Counted from the stretch's first letter, positions 8,303 to 16,998 are shown. The stretch: 64,000 nt of DNA from Streptomyces sp. LUP30 (GCF_001746365.1 NZ_MJAJ01000020.1:62001-126000); one strand, 5' to 3'. The notes: generated by a model not told the origin, from the sequence alone. Numbers and translations are program-made.

Positions 8303-9145
8303 TTACCCTCCATGGGCCTCGGCGCTCTCCGCCGCCGCGCGCAGCACGTCCCGCAGCATCTCCGGGGTGAGCCGACCGGTGAAGGTGTTGCGCTGGCTGA
8401 CGTGGAAGCAGCCGAAGACGTCCAGACCGCCGCCGCCACCCGGGTCGTCGAGCGGCACCACTACCCCGTGCCCGAAGGCCGGCCGCGGCCGAGGCACACT
8501 CCAACCCGCCTCGGCGAACGCGGGCAGCGCGGCCTGCCAGCCGAAGCCGCCCAGCACGACCACCGACCGCAGGGTCGGCCTCAGCAGCCGGAGCTCCTGC
8601 ACCAGCCAGGGCCGGCACGTGTCCCGTTCCCCGGGTGTCGGCTTGTTGGCCGGCGGCGCACAGTGCACGGGCGACGTGACGCGCACCCCGTACAGCTCCA
8701 GACCGTCGTCGGCGGCCACGGACGTGGGCTGCGAGGCAAGCCCCACGTCGTACAACGCCTGGTACAGCACGTCTCCGGAACGGTCGCCCGTGAACATGCG
8801 GCCCGTACGGTTCCCGCCGTGCGCCGCCGGAGCGAGCCCCACGATCAGCATCCGGGCGTCCGGCGGACCGAACCCCGGCACGGGCCGCCCCCAGTACGTC
8901 CAGTCCGCGAAGGCCGCCCGCTTCGTACGGGCCACCTCCTCACGCCAGTCCACCAACCGAGGACACGCCCTGCACCCCGCGACCCGCTTGTCGAGCACGT
9001 CCAGAGCGGATGGGGCGGAGGCGGGATCGCAGGCGGAGATGGCACGGGAGGTCGGGGCAGTGACGGGCGAGGTCGGGGCGGGGGAGGTCGGGGCGGTGGC
9101 GGGGGTGCCGGATGCTGAGGCAGCGGAGGCGGCGGAGGCGTCCAT
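8303..9145 (-). CDS. Uracil-DNA glycosylase, UdgB/family 5-type
   Basis: 280 residues. After a low-complexity Ala/Ser/Thr/Pro leader (about 1-45) comes the iron-sulfur-type UDG fold. It has an initial CRACPRLV cysteine cluster, the active-site motif GLAPAAHGGNRTGRMFTGDRSG (family 5 has Ala where classical UDGs have Asp or Asn), the second cysteine pair around VHCAPPANKP and DTCRPW, and the C-terminal HVSQRNTFTGRLT loop. These enzymes remove uracil, hypoxanthine and related lesions in base excision repair, an important role in high-GC genomes. The ATG at 9145 has a GGTGGAG site. The leader is encoded by imprecise tandem repeats and probably varies between strains. Confidence 0.9.
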   Translation of the reverse strand: MDASAASAASASGTPATAPTSPAPTSPVTAPTSRAISACDPASAPSALDVLDKRVAGCRACPRLVDWREEVARTKRAAFADWTYWGRPVPGFGPPDARMLIVGLAPAAHGGNRTGRMFTGDRSGDVLYQALYDVGLASQPTSVAADDGLELYGVRVTSPVHCAPPANKPTPGERDTCRPWLVQELRLLRPTLRSVVVLGGFGWQAALPAFAEAGWSVPRPRPAFGHGVVVPLDDPGGGGGLDVFGCFHVSQRNTFTGRLTPEMLRDVLRAAAESAEAHGG

Positions 9146-9217
9146 GTCTCCACCGTAAGACCGGGTCGGTTGAATTCAGGGGGCCTCCCCCCTCCCCCCC
9201 CCTCCCTCCCCACCCGC

Positions 9218-9940
9218 CTACTCCCCGGCCGGCTCCCCCGGCACAGCTCGCGCGGCCCGCACCGCCCGCACCCAGATCCGGTCCTGGGTCAGGTACCGGT
9301 CCACGCGCAGGCCTGCCTCCGCGAGCGCCTCTTCGAACTGTCCCTCGGTCAGTGGCCGGGTCCGGAAGGTCTGGGTCCACACCGCGTCGGGGAATTCGTA
9401 CTCCGCGCGCACGGGGTGGACGCCGTTCTCGGCAGGCCCGGCCGAGGCTATGCGTACGGTGAAGCCGCTCGGGTCGACGCGTTCGCGGGGCAGGTCGGAG
9501 TGGTAGTCCTCGCCTTCGCGCTGGATCAGTACGCATCCGTGTTCTGCGAGGTGGCGTGTGCAGGCCTGGAGCATCCTTCGCCGTGTCTCGATGTCGCCGT
9601 TGTGCACGAGGAACGACGCGAGCATCACGGCGTCGAACGTCTCGCCCAGGTCGAGGTCCTCGATGGGGCTGCATATGGTGCGCGCGCCGTGGACCCGTTC
9701 CAGCATGTCGGTGGACTCGTCCACTGCTGTGACCGTGAATCCGCGCTGGAGCAGGGCGTGGGTCACGCGCCCGACGCCGCTGCCCAGTTCGAGGATGTGG
9801 GCGCCTGGGGGCACGGCTGCGGAGATGACGTCCGGCTCGTCGCCCACCGGCAGGCGTGAGTAGAACTCGACCGCGCAGCCGTCCGGAGTGATCGCACCGG
9901 GGCCGGTTCCGTTGTATCCGTCTCGCATGTGTGGCGTCAT
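9218..9940 (-). CDS. Class I SAM-dependent methyltransferase
   Basis: A 240-residue protein with motif I ILELGSGVGRVTHALLQRG (about residues 45-63), the motif II acidic residue in VTAVDESTDML, then FDAVMLASFLVHN and a C-terminal region typical of small-molecule methyltransferases. The substrate is not evident. Two in-frame ATGs (9940 and 9928) are possible. I chose the longer start, but neither has a strong ribosome binding site. It is downstream of, and co-directional with, the acyltransferase-like gene at 10054-10974, 113 bp away. Confidence 0.85.
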   Translation of the reverse strand: MTPHMRDGYNGTGPGAITPDGCAVEFYSRLPVGDEPDVISAAVPPGAHILELGSGVGRVTHALLQRGFTVTAVDESTDMLERVHGARTICSPIEDLDLGETFDAVMLASFLVHNGDIETRRRMLQACTRHLAEHGCVLIQREGEDYHSDLPRERVDPSGFTVRIASAGPAENGVHPVRAEYEFPDAVWTQTFRTRPLTEGQFEEALAEAGLRVDRYLTQDRIWVRAVRAARAVPGEPAGE

Positions 9941-10053
9941 GTCTTGCGAACGGATGGGCTGTGGGCAACTGTTCCGGGTCCGGTGGGGGTTCACTCGTTC
10001 GAGGGAGTGACTGCTTGTTCGAGCCCCGGGTTGTGGGCAGCGGCAAGTGGCGG

Positions 10054-10974
10054 CTACAGCTCGAGCCATCCGCGGCCGACGTGCCAGTGGCCGCCCTCCC
10101 GGAGGTGGTCGAGGACGGCTCGTTCGAGGACGGTTCGGCGGGGAAGCCGGTCCAGGGGCACGTCGGTGGTGCCGAAGACGAAGCGGACGGGCTCCATGTC
10201 CTCGAGGTGCTCGGGAGCTTCGGGGGCCGTCAGCGGGCGGACGGGATGGAACCGTTCCTGGAAGCGGACGATGTTGGAGTCCTTCGGCAGGCGGCGCTTG
10301 AGTTGGGGGTCGAGCAGCCAGGATGCGCAGGTGGCCACCGAGTAGGTCTCTTCGGGGTAGTGACGGGTGAAGAACGCCTGGGCGAGAGCGAGGGATCGCT
10401 CGACGGCCTGCGGGGTCAGGGGTCCCATGAAGTCGGGGACGTGGACGGCGAGTGCCGGCTCTCCTGGTGTCTGGGGCAGTCCCGCCGCCGCGATCGAGGC
10501 GCCGGTCCGGCGTCCGATGCGGGTGCGCTGGAACTGCAGTCGTCCCAGTTGGTACAGCTCGCCGTGGAAGTGCAGGGTGAGCCATTCCGGGATGAGCAGC
10601 CCGCCGGTGCCGTGCCACCGCCGGTACCAGGCGACGCATCGGCCGACGTCGGCCAGGGTGTGTCGGCTGACGTCGTCGGGAATGCCCCGCTCTTGGTGGT
10701 GGGCCCAGACGTGGGGCAGCGCGGCGACGAAGACGTACAGGGGGAAGAAGCGGGCCGTCGCGCTGGAGGCGTCGGGGAGGCCGGGTAAGTCGAGGGTGGT
10801 CCCTCGGAGCTGACCCATGTCCTGGACGAGGTCTGTCACGGCCGTGTCCAGGATCCGCAGGGTCTCCGTGTCGCTCGTGATGTGCCGGCTCAGCCGGACG
10901 GCTTCGTCGATGTCCTGGTGCGGGACCGCGAGGTCGAGGAGTGCTTCGGCCAGTTCGTCGGTGTTCGGCAGCAT
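10054..10974 (-). CDS. Acyltransferase domain protein (NAT_N / GNAT_C-like)
   Basis: 306 residues. The organisation is that of the two-part family annotated as acyltransferase domain-containing protein: an all-helical N-terminal domain (about 1-130, with LPHVWAHHQERGIPDD and CVAWYRRWHG) and a GNAT-like C-terminal domain beginning at EWLTLHFHGELYQLGRLQFQR. That segment, together with LAVHVPDFMGPLTPQAVERSL and CASWLLDPQL, is highly characteristic. The enzymatic substrate is unknown. The adjacent methyltransferase may share its transcript. Confidence 0.8.
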   Translation of the reverse strand: MLPNTDELAEALLDLAVPHQDIDEAVRLSRHITSDTETLRILDTAVTDLVQDMGQLRGTTLDLPGLPDASSATARFFPLYVFVAALPHVWAHHQERGIPDDVSRHTLADVGRCVAWYRRWHGTGGLLIPEWLTLHFHGELYQLGRLQFQRTRIGRRTGASIAAAGLPQTPGEPALAVHVPDFMGPLTPQAVERSLALAQAFFTRHYPEETYSVATCASWLLDPQLKRRLPKDSNIVRFQERFHPVRPLTAPEAPEHLEDMEPVRFVFGTTDVPLDRLPRRTVLERAVLDHLREGGHWHVGRGWLEL

Positions 10975-11068
10975 GGAAGGGCGGCCCCCTGTTGGTCGTC
11001 AAGCGTCGGATCCCTGTGGAGAACGTCCGGGGCGAAGAGTACGTTTCAGGGAGGAGCGGTGTTTCACG

Positions 11069-11335
11069 ATGCGTACGGGCAGTGAGCCGACGACCGCGCG
11101 CAGTGCGCTGCGGCTGCGTTTCGGGCTGGCCTTGTGGGGCGTGGTCTGGACGGTGTTCGGGACGGCCGCGTTCGCTCTGACGGGGCGCCCGGGGTGGGCG
11201 GCGGCGTGCGCGGCGCTGTGGGTGGTGACCACGGTCGATCTGACGGTGGTGATCCGGCACATCCGGCAGGGCCCCCACTATCAGCCGGGCCGCGACATTC
11301 CGCCGTACCGACCGCCGGAGCAGCGGCGCCCCTGA
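11069..11335 (+). CDS. DUF6343 family small membrane protein
   Basis: An 88-residue protein starting at ATG 11069 behind GGGAGGAG. It has two predicted transmembrane helices (about residues 18-37 and 45-65) flanked by basic residues, and a C-terminal tail containing PPYRPPEQ. The family is short and common in Streptomyces, with no assigned function. The region between it and the divergent acyltransferase gene (10975-11068) presumably holds both promoters. Confidence 0.75.
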   Translation: MRTGSEPTTARSALRLRFGLALWGVVWTVFGTAAFALTGRPGWAAACAALWVVTTVDLTVVIRHIRQGPHYQPGRDIPPYRPPEQRRP

Positions 11336-11465
11336 GACGGGGCGGGCCTCGGCTGCGGGGTGGGGTGGTGGTACGCGTGGGGCGGGACGGCGGCGGCCGT
11401 GGGAAGGGGCGCCGTCGGGACGGGGTGTCGTCGAGCCGTCGGGACGGGGCGCGGTCGGCCCGTCC

Positions 11466-11846
11466 TCAGGACTCGAAGCGGGCTGCCTTCACATACTGCG
11501 GGTTGGGGTCGAGTGCCGCGGCCAGTCGGAAGTGGCGCTTGGCCTGGTCGCCGCGTCCTTGTCGCTCGTAGGTGCGGGCGAGCGCGAAGTGGGCGAAGGC
11601 GTTGTCCGGTTCGCGTTCCAGCACCACGGTGAACTCGAGTTCGGCGGGGCGTAGTTGCGCTGCGGCGAAGAAGGCGCGTGCGCGCAGCAGGCGGGCGGCG
11701 GTGTTCTCGGGGTGGGCGGCGATGACCTGGTCGAGCAGTTTCACCGCGCCCCGCGGGTCCCGTGCGGCGAGCAGTTGCTCGGCGGCGCGGAAGTCGATGA
11801 CGTGTGTCTCCGGAGTTCGTCCGGTCGAACCTGCGGTATCGGGCAC
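11466..11846 (-). CDS. Tetratricopeptide repeat protein
   Basis: 126 residues from GTG 11846-11844, with GGAAGG upstream. Residues about 20-120 form three TPR-like helix pairs (AAEQLLAARDPRGAVKLLDQVI; AARLLRARAFFAAAQLRPAELEF; AFAHFALARTYERQGRGDQAKRHF), and it ends soon after. TPRs mediate protein-protein contacts, and no catalytic domain is attached. It lies 50 bp downstream of coaE on the same strand and is probably co-transcribed with it. Specific partner unknown. Confidence 0.85.
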   Translation of the reverse strand: MPDTAGSTGRTPETHVIDFRAAEQLLAARDPRGAVKLLDQVIAAHPENTAARLLRARAFFAAAQLRPAELEFTVVLEREPDNAFAHFALARTYERQGRGDQAKRHFRLAAALDPNPQYVKAARFES

Positions 11847-11896
11847 GGAAAAATCCTTCCCTTGCTGGGAGGGTTCAACGCGCGGAGCCGGGGGCC

Positions 11897-12517
11897 CTAT
11901 TCCGGGGAGGTCTCGCGGGGGGTGTGGGCTCTGCGGACGAGGTCGTTCCACACGTCTGTGACGCGCTGTCGCAGTTCGGGGAGGGGTACGTCGTTGTCGA
12001 TCACGATGTCGGCGATCGCGCGGCGTTGTTCGCGGGTGGCCTGGGCGGCCATGCGGGCGCGGGCGTCCTGTTCCGTCATGCCGCGCAGGCGTACGAGGCG
12101 GTCGAGCTGGGTCTCGGGGCGGGCGTCCACGACGACGACGAGGTCGTAGAGGGGCGCGAGGCCGTTCTCGGTGAGGAGGGGGACGTCATGGATGACGACG
12201 GCGTCGTCGGGGGCGGAGGTCTCCAGTGCGCGGGAGCGGGCGCCGACGAGGGGGTGGACGATCGAGTTGAGGACGGCGAGTCTCTCGGGGTCGGCGAAGA
12301 CGATGGAGCCGAGCCGGGGGCGGTCGAGGCTCCCGTCCTCGGTGAGGACGTCCTCGCCGAAGGCGTCGACGACGGCCGCGAGGCCTTCGGTGCCGGGCGC
12401 GACGACTTCGCGGGCGATGCGGTCCGCGTCGATCAGCACGGCCCCGCGTTCGACGAGCAGTCGGGACACTTCGCTCTTGCCGGCGCCGATCCCGCCGGTC
12501 AGGCCCACCTTCAGCAT
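11897..12517 (-). CDS. coaE: Dephospho-CoA kinase
   Basis: 206 residues. The N-terminal P-loop GLTGGIGAGKSEVSRLL (residues 5-21), the DADRIAREVVAPG substrate motif, the HPLV segment and VVIHDVPLLTENGLAPLYDLVVVVDA all match CoaE, which phosphorylates the ribose 3'-OH of dephospho-CoA in the last step of coenzyme A synthesis. The length is that of a stand-alone CoaE, without the C-terminal extension seen in some mycobacteria. The ATG at 12517 is the conserved start. Confidence 0.95.
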   Translation of the reverse strand: MLKVGLTGGIGAGKSEVSRLLVERGAVLIDADRIAREVVAPGTEGLAAVVDAFGEDVLTEDGSLDRPRLGSIVFADPERLAVLNSIVHPLVGARSRALETSAPDDAVVIHDVPLLTENGLAPLYDLVVVVDARPETQLDRLVRLRGMTEQDARARMAAQATREQRRAIADIVIDNDVPLPELRQRVTDVWNDLVRRAHTPRETSPE

Positions 12518-12607
12518 GACGGGAAGCTTAGGGCCTGCCGGTGACATCGCACTCGGCAGGCCCTGGGATGCTCCGGCAGACCTTGGCGGGGCCGCGCGGC
12601 GGACGGG

Positions 12608-13546
12608 TCAGCCCTCTCCTTCGCGTTCGGCGAGGAACCGCTCGAATTCCTGCCCGATCTCGTCCGCGGACGGGATGTCGACCGGTTCGGCGAGCATGTT
12701 ACCGCGGCTTTCGGCGCCGGCCGCTGCGTCGTACTGGTGTTCCAGGCCCTGGACGAGGCTGGTGAGTTCCTCGTCGCCTTCCTGGACCTGACGGTCGATC
12801 TCGGTCTGCGTGCGGTGGGCGTCGGTGCGCAGGGAGTGGGCGATGCCGGGCAGGACGAGTCCGGTGGCCGCGGTGATCGCTTCCAGGACCGTCAGGGCCG
12901 CGTCCGGGTAGGTGGAGCGGGCGATGTAGTGGGGCACGTGCGCGGCGACGCCGAGGATGTCGTGGCCGGCTTCCATGAGGCGGTATTCGATGAGGGCTTC
13001 GGCGCTGCCGGGGACCTGGGCCTCGTCGAAGGGGCTGCGATGGCCGGGCATGAGGTCGGTGCGGTTGCCGTGGGGGGTGATGCCGACGGGGCGGGTGTGC
13101 GGGACGCCCATGGGGATGCCGTGGAAGTTCACCGAGAGGCGGACGCCGAGCCGTTCGACGATCTGCTTCACGGCGACGGCGAAGCGTTCCCACTCGACGT
13201 CCGGCTCGGGGCCGGAGAGCAGCAGGAAGGGGGCTCCGGTGGCGTCCTGTACGAGGCGCACTTCGATGGTCGGTTCTTCGTACTCGGTCCACCTGTCGCG
13301 CTTGAAGGTGAGCAGCGGGCGGCGGGCGCGGTAGTCGACGAGCCGGTCGTGGTCGAAGCGGGCGACGAGTTGGTGGGGCAGCGAGTCGAGGAGTCGGTCG
13401 ACGATCTGGTCGCCGGTCTCGCCCGCGTCGATGTATCCGTCGAAGTGGTAGAGCATGACAAGTCCGGCCGATTCCTGGGCCAACGCCATGTCGACGACTG
13501 CCAGGCCTTTCGGCTCCCATGCGTACAAACCCTGCGGATCAAGCAC
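12608..13546 (-). CDS. PAC2 family protein (proteasome assembly chaperone-like)
   Basis: 312 residues from GTG 13546-13544, preceded by GAGGAG. The sequence LYHFDGYIDAGETGDQIVDRLL near the N-terminus, VNFHGIPMGVPHTRPVGITPHGN in the middle and LGVAAHVPHYIARSTYP later are conserved PAC2-family blocks. Actinobacterial members are ATP-grasp-unrelated and often encoded near proteasome or coenzyme genes, but their role is not established. The C-terminus is an acidic coiled segment (ADEIGQEFERFLAEREGEG). It is followed by coaE about 90 bp downstream on the same strand. Confidence 0.88.
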   Translation of the reverse strand: MLDPQGLYAWEPKGLAVVDMALAQESAGLVMLYHFDGYIDAGETGDQIVDRLLDSLPHQLVARFDHDRLVDYRARRPLLTFKRDRWTEYEEPTIEVRLVQDATGAPFLLLSGPEPDVEWERFAVAVKQIVERLGVRLSVNFHGIPMGVPHTRPVGITPHGNRTDLMPGHRSPFDEAQVPGSAEALIEYRLMEAGHDILGVAAHVPHYIARSTYPDAALTVLEAITAATGLVLPGIAHSLRTDAHRTQTEIDRQVQEGDEELTSLVQGLEHQYDAAAGAESRGNMLAEPVDIPSADEIGQEFERFLAEREGEG

Positions 13547-13837
13547 TTGGACCGCTCCTCCTCGTGTTCTTAGAGGACAACGCGCCTTGCGGCGTGGGCA
13601 TTCCCGCCGGGCGGTCAAGATCGGCGGAGTCTTGCGGATCCCCCGGCTCGTCGTCGTGCTGGTTCTCCCTGGCGGCGGGATCCTCCTGCCCGAGGGGCGT
13701 GGGGACCCGTACGCCGCCGGCCTCCGTCTCCGTCCGTCGACCGTCCGTCGAACTCCGTCGACCGTCGTCGGCCGTTGTCGGCCGTTGTCGGTGGTCGGCC
13801 GCACGACCGGAGCAGCGGTCGCGCAGCCCAGCCGTCG

Positions 13838-13957
13838 ATGGCACAACCAGTCCGTACCCGGTCGACGGTCACGCAACCGGTCCGCGGCCGGTCGGTAGTC
13901 ACGCAACCGGTCCGCAGCCGGTCGGTGGTCACGCAAAGGGTCCGTGGCCGGTAGGCG
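13838..13957. repeat. 30-bp direct repeat array, about four copies
   Basis: Units starting gtcacgcaaccggtccg repeat at 13868, 13898 and 13928 with an exact period of 30 bp. The first two differ by only a few bases, the third is more diverged, and a degenerate copy precedes them at 13838. Each unit contains the palindrome ccggtccg/cggccgg-like halves. Period and constancy exclude random low complexity. Likely a minisatellite downstream of rpsA. Confidence 0.8.
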
Positions 13958-14100
13958 CTCAGGCTCCGGTCCGGCAGGCAGCCGGCCAGAGCCGGCGGGC
14001 AATGGCCCCAGCCGGCCGGCAGTCGTCCGTCCGGGTCGTGGGTCGCGCAGCGCGGCCGCGGCGCTCAGCGATGCGGGGGAACTGTTGCGTGGCAACGCGG

Positions 14101-14130
14101 AAGGCCCGCACCTCGAAAGGTGCGGGCCTT
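14101..14130 (-). terminator. Hairpin terminator downstream of rpsA
   Basis: AAGGCCCGCACCT ... AGGTGCGGGCCTT forms a 13-bp GC-rich stem with a very short loop (CGAA). It lies 53 bp beyond the rpsA stop on the same strand and ends in a T-poor tract, as is usual for Streptomyces terminators. Confidence 0.85.
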
Positions 14131-14182
14131 CGGCTACTGCCTGCCGAGCCTCAGCAGCTGGGGGTCTCCCGGCTGGGGGAGG

Positions 14183-15688
14183 TCAGCTCTGGCCGCCGGC
14201 CAGCTTCTCGCGCAGCGCGGCGAGCGCCTCGTCCGAGGCCAGCGCGCCGGAGGTGTCGGCGCCCTCGGAGGAGTACGAACCGCCACCGCCACTGCTCGCG
14301 GCCGGAGCCGCACCGGCGGCTTCGCCGCCTTCGGCGGCAGCGGCCTCGTCGGCCTCGCGGGACTTGATGACCTGGGCCTGGTGCTGCTCGAAGCGCTGCT
14401 GCGCCTCGGCGTACTGGCCCTCCCACGCCTCGCGCTGGGTCTCGTAGCCCTCGAGCCAGTCGTTGGTCTCGGGGTCGAAGCCCTCGGGGTAGATGTAGTT
14501 GCCCTGGTCGTCGTACGACGCGGCCATGCCGTACAGCGTCGGGTCGAACTCGACCGAGGCCGGGTCGGAGCCGAAGGACTCGTTGGCCTGCTTGAGGGAC
14601 AGCGAGATCCGGCGACGCTCGAGGTCGATGTCGATGACCTTGACGAAGATCTCGTCGTTGACCTGGACGACCTGCTCCGGGATCTCCACGTGGCGCTCGG
14701 CCAGCTCGGAGATGTGGACCAGGCCCTCGATGCCCTCGTCGACGCGGACGAACGCACCGAACGGAACCAGCTTCGTGACCTTGCCGGGGACGACCTGGCC
14801 GATCTGGTGCGTGCGGGCGAACTGCTGCCACGGGTCTTCCTGGGTCGCCTTCAGCGACAGGGAGACGCGCTCGCGGTCCATGTCGACGTCGAGGACCTCG
14901 ACCGTGACCTCCTGGCCGACCTCGACGACCTCGGAGGGGTGGTCGATGTGCTTCCAGGACAGTTCGGAGACGTGGACGAGACCGTCGACGCCGCCGAGGT
15001 CCACGAAGGCGCCGAAGTTGACGATCGAGGAGACGACGCCGGAGCGGACCTGGCCCTTCTGCAGGGTCGTGAGGAACGTCTGGCGGACCTCGGACTGGGT
15101 CTGCTCGAGCCAGGCGCGGCGGGACAGGACCACGTTGTTGCGGTTCTTGTCCAGCTCGATGATCTTCGCCTCGAGCTCCTTGCCCACGTAGGGCTGGAGG
15201 TCGCGGACGCGGCGCATCTCGACGAGGGAGGCCGGCAGGAAGCCACGGAGGCCGATGTCGAGGATGAGACCACCCTTGACGACCTCGATGACGGTACCGG
15301 TGACGATGCCGTCTTCTTCCTTGATCTTCTCGATCGTGCCCCAGGCACGCTCGTACTGAGCGCGCTTCTTGGACAGGATGAGACGGCCTTCCTTGTCCTC
15401 CTTCTGGAGAACGAGGGCCTCGATCTCATCGCCGACGGCGACGACCTCGTTGGGGTCGACGTCGTGCTTGATGGAGAGTTCGCGGCTCGGGATCACGCCT
15501 TCGGTCTTGTAACCGATGTCGAGCAGGACCTCGTCCCGGTCGACCTTCACGATGACGCCGTCGACGATGTCGCCGTCGTTGAAGTACTTGATCGTTTCGT
15601 CGATCGCGGCGAGGAAGGCTTCCTCGTTACCGATGTCGTTGACCGCAACCTGCGGGGTGGTGGCGGTGGTCTCGGTGCTGCTCGTCAT
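14183..15688 (-). CDS. rpsA: 30S ribosomal protein S1
   Basis: 501 residues. Four S1 RNA-binding domains follow one another (about 37-106, 124-190, 208-277 and 294-363). Examples are GDIVDGVIVKVDRDEVLLDIG, then the repeated GAFVDLGGVDGLVHVSELSW and GAFVRVDEGIEGLVHISELA. The C-terminal third is a charged, Gln/Glu-rich helix and an Ala/Gly/Ser tail, as in other actinobacterial S1 proteins, which have fewer S1 domains than the six of E. coli. S1 binds mRNA on the 30S subunit and aids initiation. The promoter at 15889-15917 gives a leader of about 195 nt. Confidence 0.97.
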   Translation of the reverse strand: MTSSTETTATTPQVAVNDIGNEEAFLAAIDETIKYFNDGDIVDGVIVKVDRDEVLLDIGYKTEGVIPSRELSIKHDVDPNEVVAVGDEIEALVLQKEDKEGRLILSKKRAQYERAWGTIEKIKEEDGIVTGTVIEVVKGGLILDIGLRGFLPASLVEMRRVRDLQPYVGKELEAKIIELDKNRNNVVLSRRAWLEQTQSEVRQTFLTTLQKGQVRSGVVSSIVNFGAFVDLGGVDGLVHVSELSWKHIDHPSEVVEVGQEVTVEVLDVDMDRERVSLSLKATQEDPWQQFARTHQIGQVVPGKVTKLVPFGAFVRVDEGIEGLVHISELAERHVEIPEQVVQVNDEIFVKVIDIDLERRRISLSLKQANESFGSDPASVEFDPTLYGMAASYDDQGNYIYPEGFDPETNDWLEGYETQREAWEGQYAEAQQRFEQHQAQVIKSREADEAAAAEGGEAAGAAPAASSGGGGSYSSEGADTSGALASDEALAALREKLAGGQS

Positions 15689-16050
15689 GTGGGAAAGGGC
15701 TCCGGTTACGGACAGAAAGTCGTAGGTACTGCTACGCCGGGAGCCCGTATCGCTCTGAAGAAGCCGGACAGCCAAGGAAGCGTCCCACCAGGAAACTGGT
15801 GATGACACCTCGAGAACCGAGGGGACATACAACAGATGCGAGCGCAGCCTGCTAGGTCTGAGGTGCGCAGGCCCGCAGCGCAACTTGTAGCATACGGGGG
15901 CAGCCGGGCAGGGTCAATGCGCGAAGGCGCACACCCGGGGCGGATCGCCGCATACCCGGCACACAACCTTTCTCCCGAGGCCACGCAGGCCGCAGGAAGC
16001 CCCTTCGGTGACACCTGGGTGCCGCCGTCGGGCGGGTTGCACGGAAGAGT
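15689..16050. other. Divergent intergenic region upstream of rpsA
   Basis: About 360 bp comprising the rpsA leader (15689-15882), its promoter, and the upstream region of the plus-strand methyltransferase. No gene is seen. Apart from the promoter and leader hairpins, I see no repeat or operator. Confidence 0.6.
15889..15917 (-). promoter_or_regulatory. Vegetative (HrdB-type) promoter of rpsA
   Basis: On the minus strand TTGACC (15917-15912) and TATGCT (15894-15889) are separated by exactly 17 bp, a near-consensus -35/-10 pair. Predicted transcription begins near 15882, giving a leader of about 195 nt that contains small hairpins such as CACCAG-TTTC-CTGGTG. Ribosomal protein S1 is known to autoregulate in other bacteria, and the long leader leaves room for this. 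Confidence 0.8.
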
Positions 16051-16890
16051 ACGACGAGGGAGCCGATCATCCAAGAGCCCGCATCGTCCGAGACGGCCTT
16101 CGAGCCGGAAGCCACCCGACGTGACGCCGACGTCGCCGAGAGCACCCGGGCCAACCGGGGCTGGTGGGACCGCAACGCGGACGAATACCAGACCGAGCAC
16201 GGCACTTTCCTGGGCGACGACCGCTTCGTGTGGGGCCCGGAGGGCCTGGACGAGGTGGAGGCGGAGCTGCTCGGCCCGCCGGAGGAGCTGAAGGGCCGGG
16301 CGGTCCTGGAGATCGGCGCCGGCGCGGCCCAGTGCGCGCGCTGGCTCGCCGCGCAGGGCGCGCTGCCGGTCGCCCTGGACATCTCCCACCGCCAGCTCCA
16401 GCACGCGCTGCGCATCGGCGGCCCGTTTCCGCTGGTGTGCGCCGACGCGGGCGCGCTGCCGTTCGCGGACGCCTCCTTCGACCTGGCGTGCTCGGCGTAC
16501 GGGGCGCTGCCCTTCGTCGCCGATCCGGTGCTGGTGCTGAAGGAGGTGCGGCGGGTGCTGCGGCCGGGCGGCCGTTTCGTGTTCTCGGTGACGCATCCGA
16601 TCCGGTGGGCGTTCCCGGACGAGCCGGGGCCGGAGGGGCTGACGGTGTCGTCGTCGTACTTCGACCGCACGCCGTACGTGGAGCAGGACGAGCAGGGCCG
16701 GGCGGTGTACGTGGAGCACCACCGCACGCTGGGCGACCGTGTCCGCGACGTCGTGGCGGGCGGTTTCCGGCTGGTGGACCTGGTCGAGCCGCAGTGGCCG
16801 TCGTGGAACTCGTCGGAGTGGGGCGGCTGGTCGCCGTTGCGCGGCAATCTGATCCCGGGGACCGCCGTCTTCGTGTGCGAGCGGGACTGA
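16051..16890 (+). CDS. Class I SAM-dependent methyltransferase, start codon unclear
   Basis: A methyltransferase with motif I VLEIGAGAAQCARWLAAQG, the following VALDISHRQLQHA, ADAGALPFADASFDLACSAYGALPFV and a C-terminal WGGWSPLRGNLIPG block. Coding similarity clearly extends upstream of the first in-frame GTG (16228), through ANRGWWDRNADEYQ and TRRDADVAE back to about TTREPIIQEP. Between the stop at 16009-16011 and 16228 there is no ATG, GTG or TTG in frame, only CTG (16015, 16207). The bases GGAAGAGTACGACGAGG look like a GTG-ACG-ACG start that has lost one G. The start at 16051 is therefore nominal. Substrate unknown. Confidence 0.8.
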   Translation, partial: TTREPIIQEPASSETAFEPEATRRDADVAESTRANRGWWDRNADEYQTEHGTFLGDDRFVWGPEGLDEVEAELLGPPEELKGRAVLEIGAGAAQCARWLAAQGALPVALDISHRQLQHALRIGGPFPLVCADAGALPFADASFDLACSAYGALPFVADPVLVLKEVRRVLRPGGRFVFSVTHPIRWAFPDEPGPEGLTVSSSYFDRTPYVEQDEQGRAVYVEHHRTLGDRVRDVVAGGFRLVDLVEPQWPSWNSSEWGGWSPLRGNLIPGTAVFVCERD

Positions 16891-16998
16891 GCGGGGCCGA
16901 GGGGGCTGAGGGGGCGCAGTGGCGCCGGTCGTCGGAAGGCCGCTCCTGGCGGCGCCCGCGCGTGGGGCGCGCGTTCGGCCGCGTACGACACTGGGGGC

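Larger units (their letters stand above)
13547..14182. other. Gene-poor repeat-bearing region between rpsA and the PAC2 gene
   Basis: About 640 bp with no credible gene. It contains a 30-bp tandem repeat array (about 13838-13957), a second patch of ccgtcg/gttgtcggcc repeats near 13730-13800, and the rpsA terminator hairpin at 14101-14130. Open frames spanning it are proline/arginine-rich shadows created by the repeats. Confidence 0.7.

Noticed and set aside
13547..14182. CRISPR-like array because of 30-bp repeats
   Set aside because: Repeats are contiguous with no spacers, few in number and diverged. No cas gene is present.
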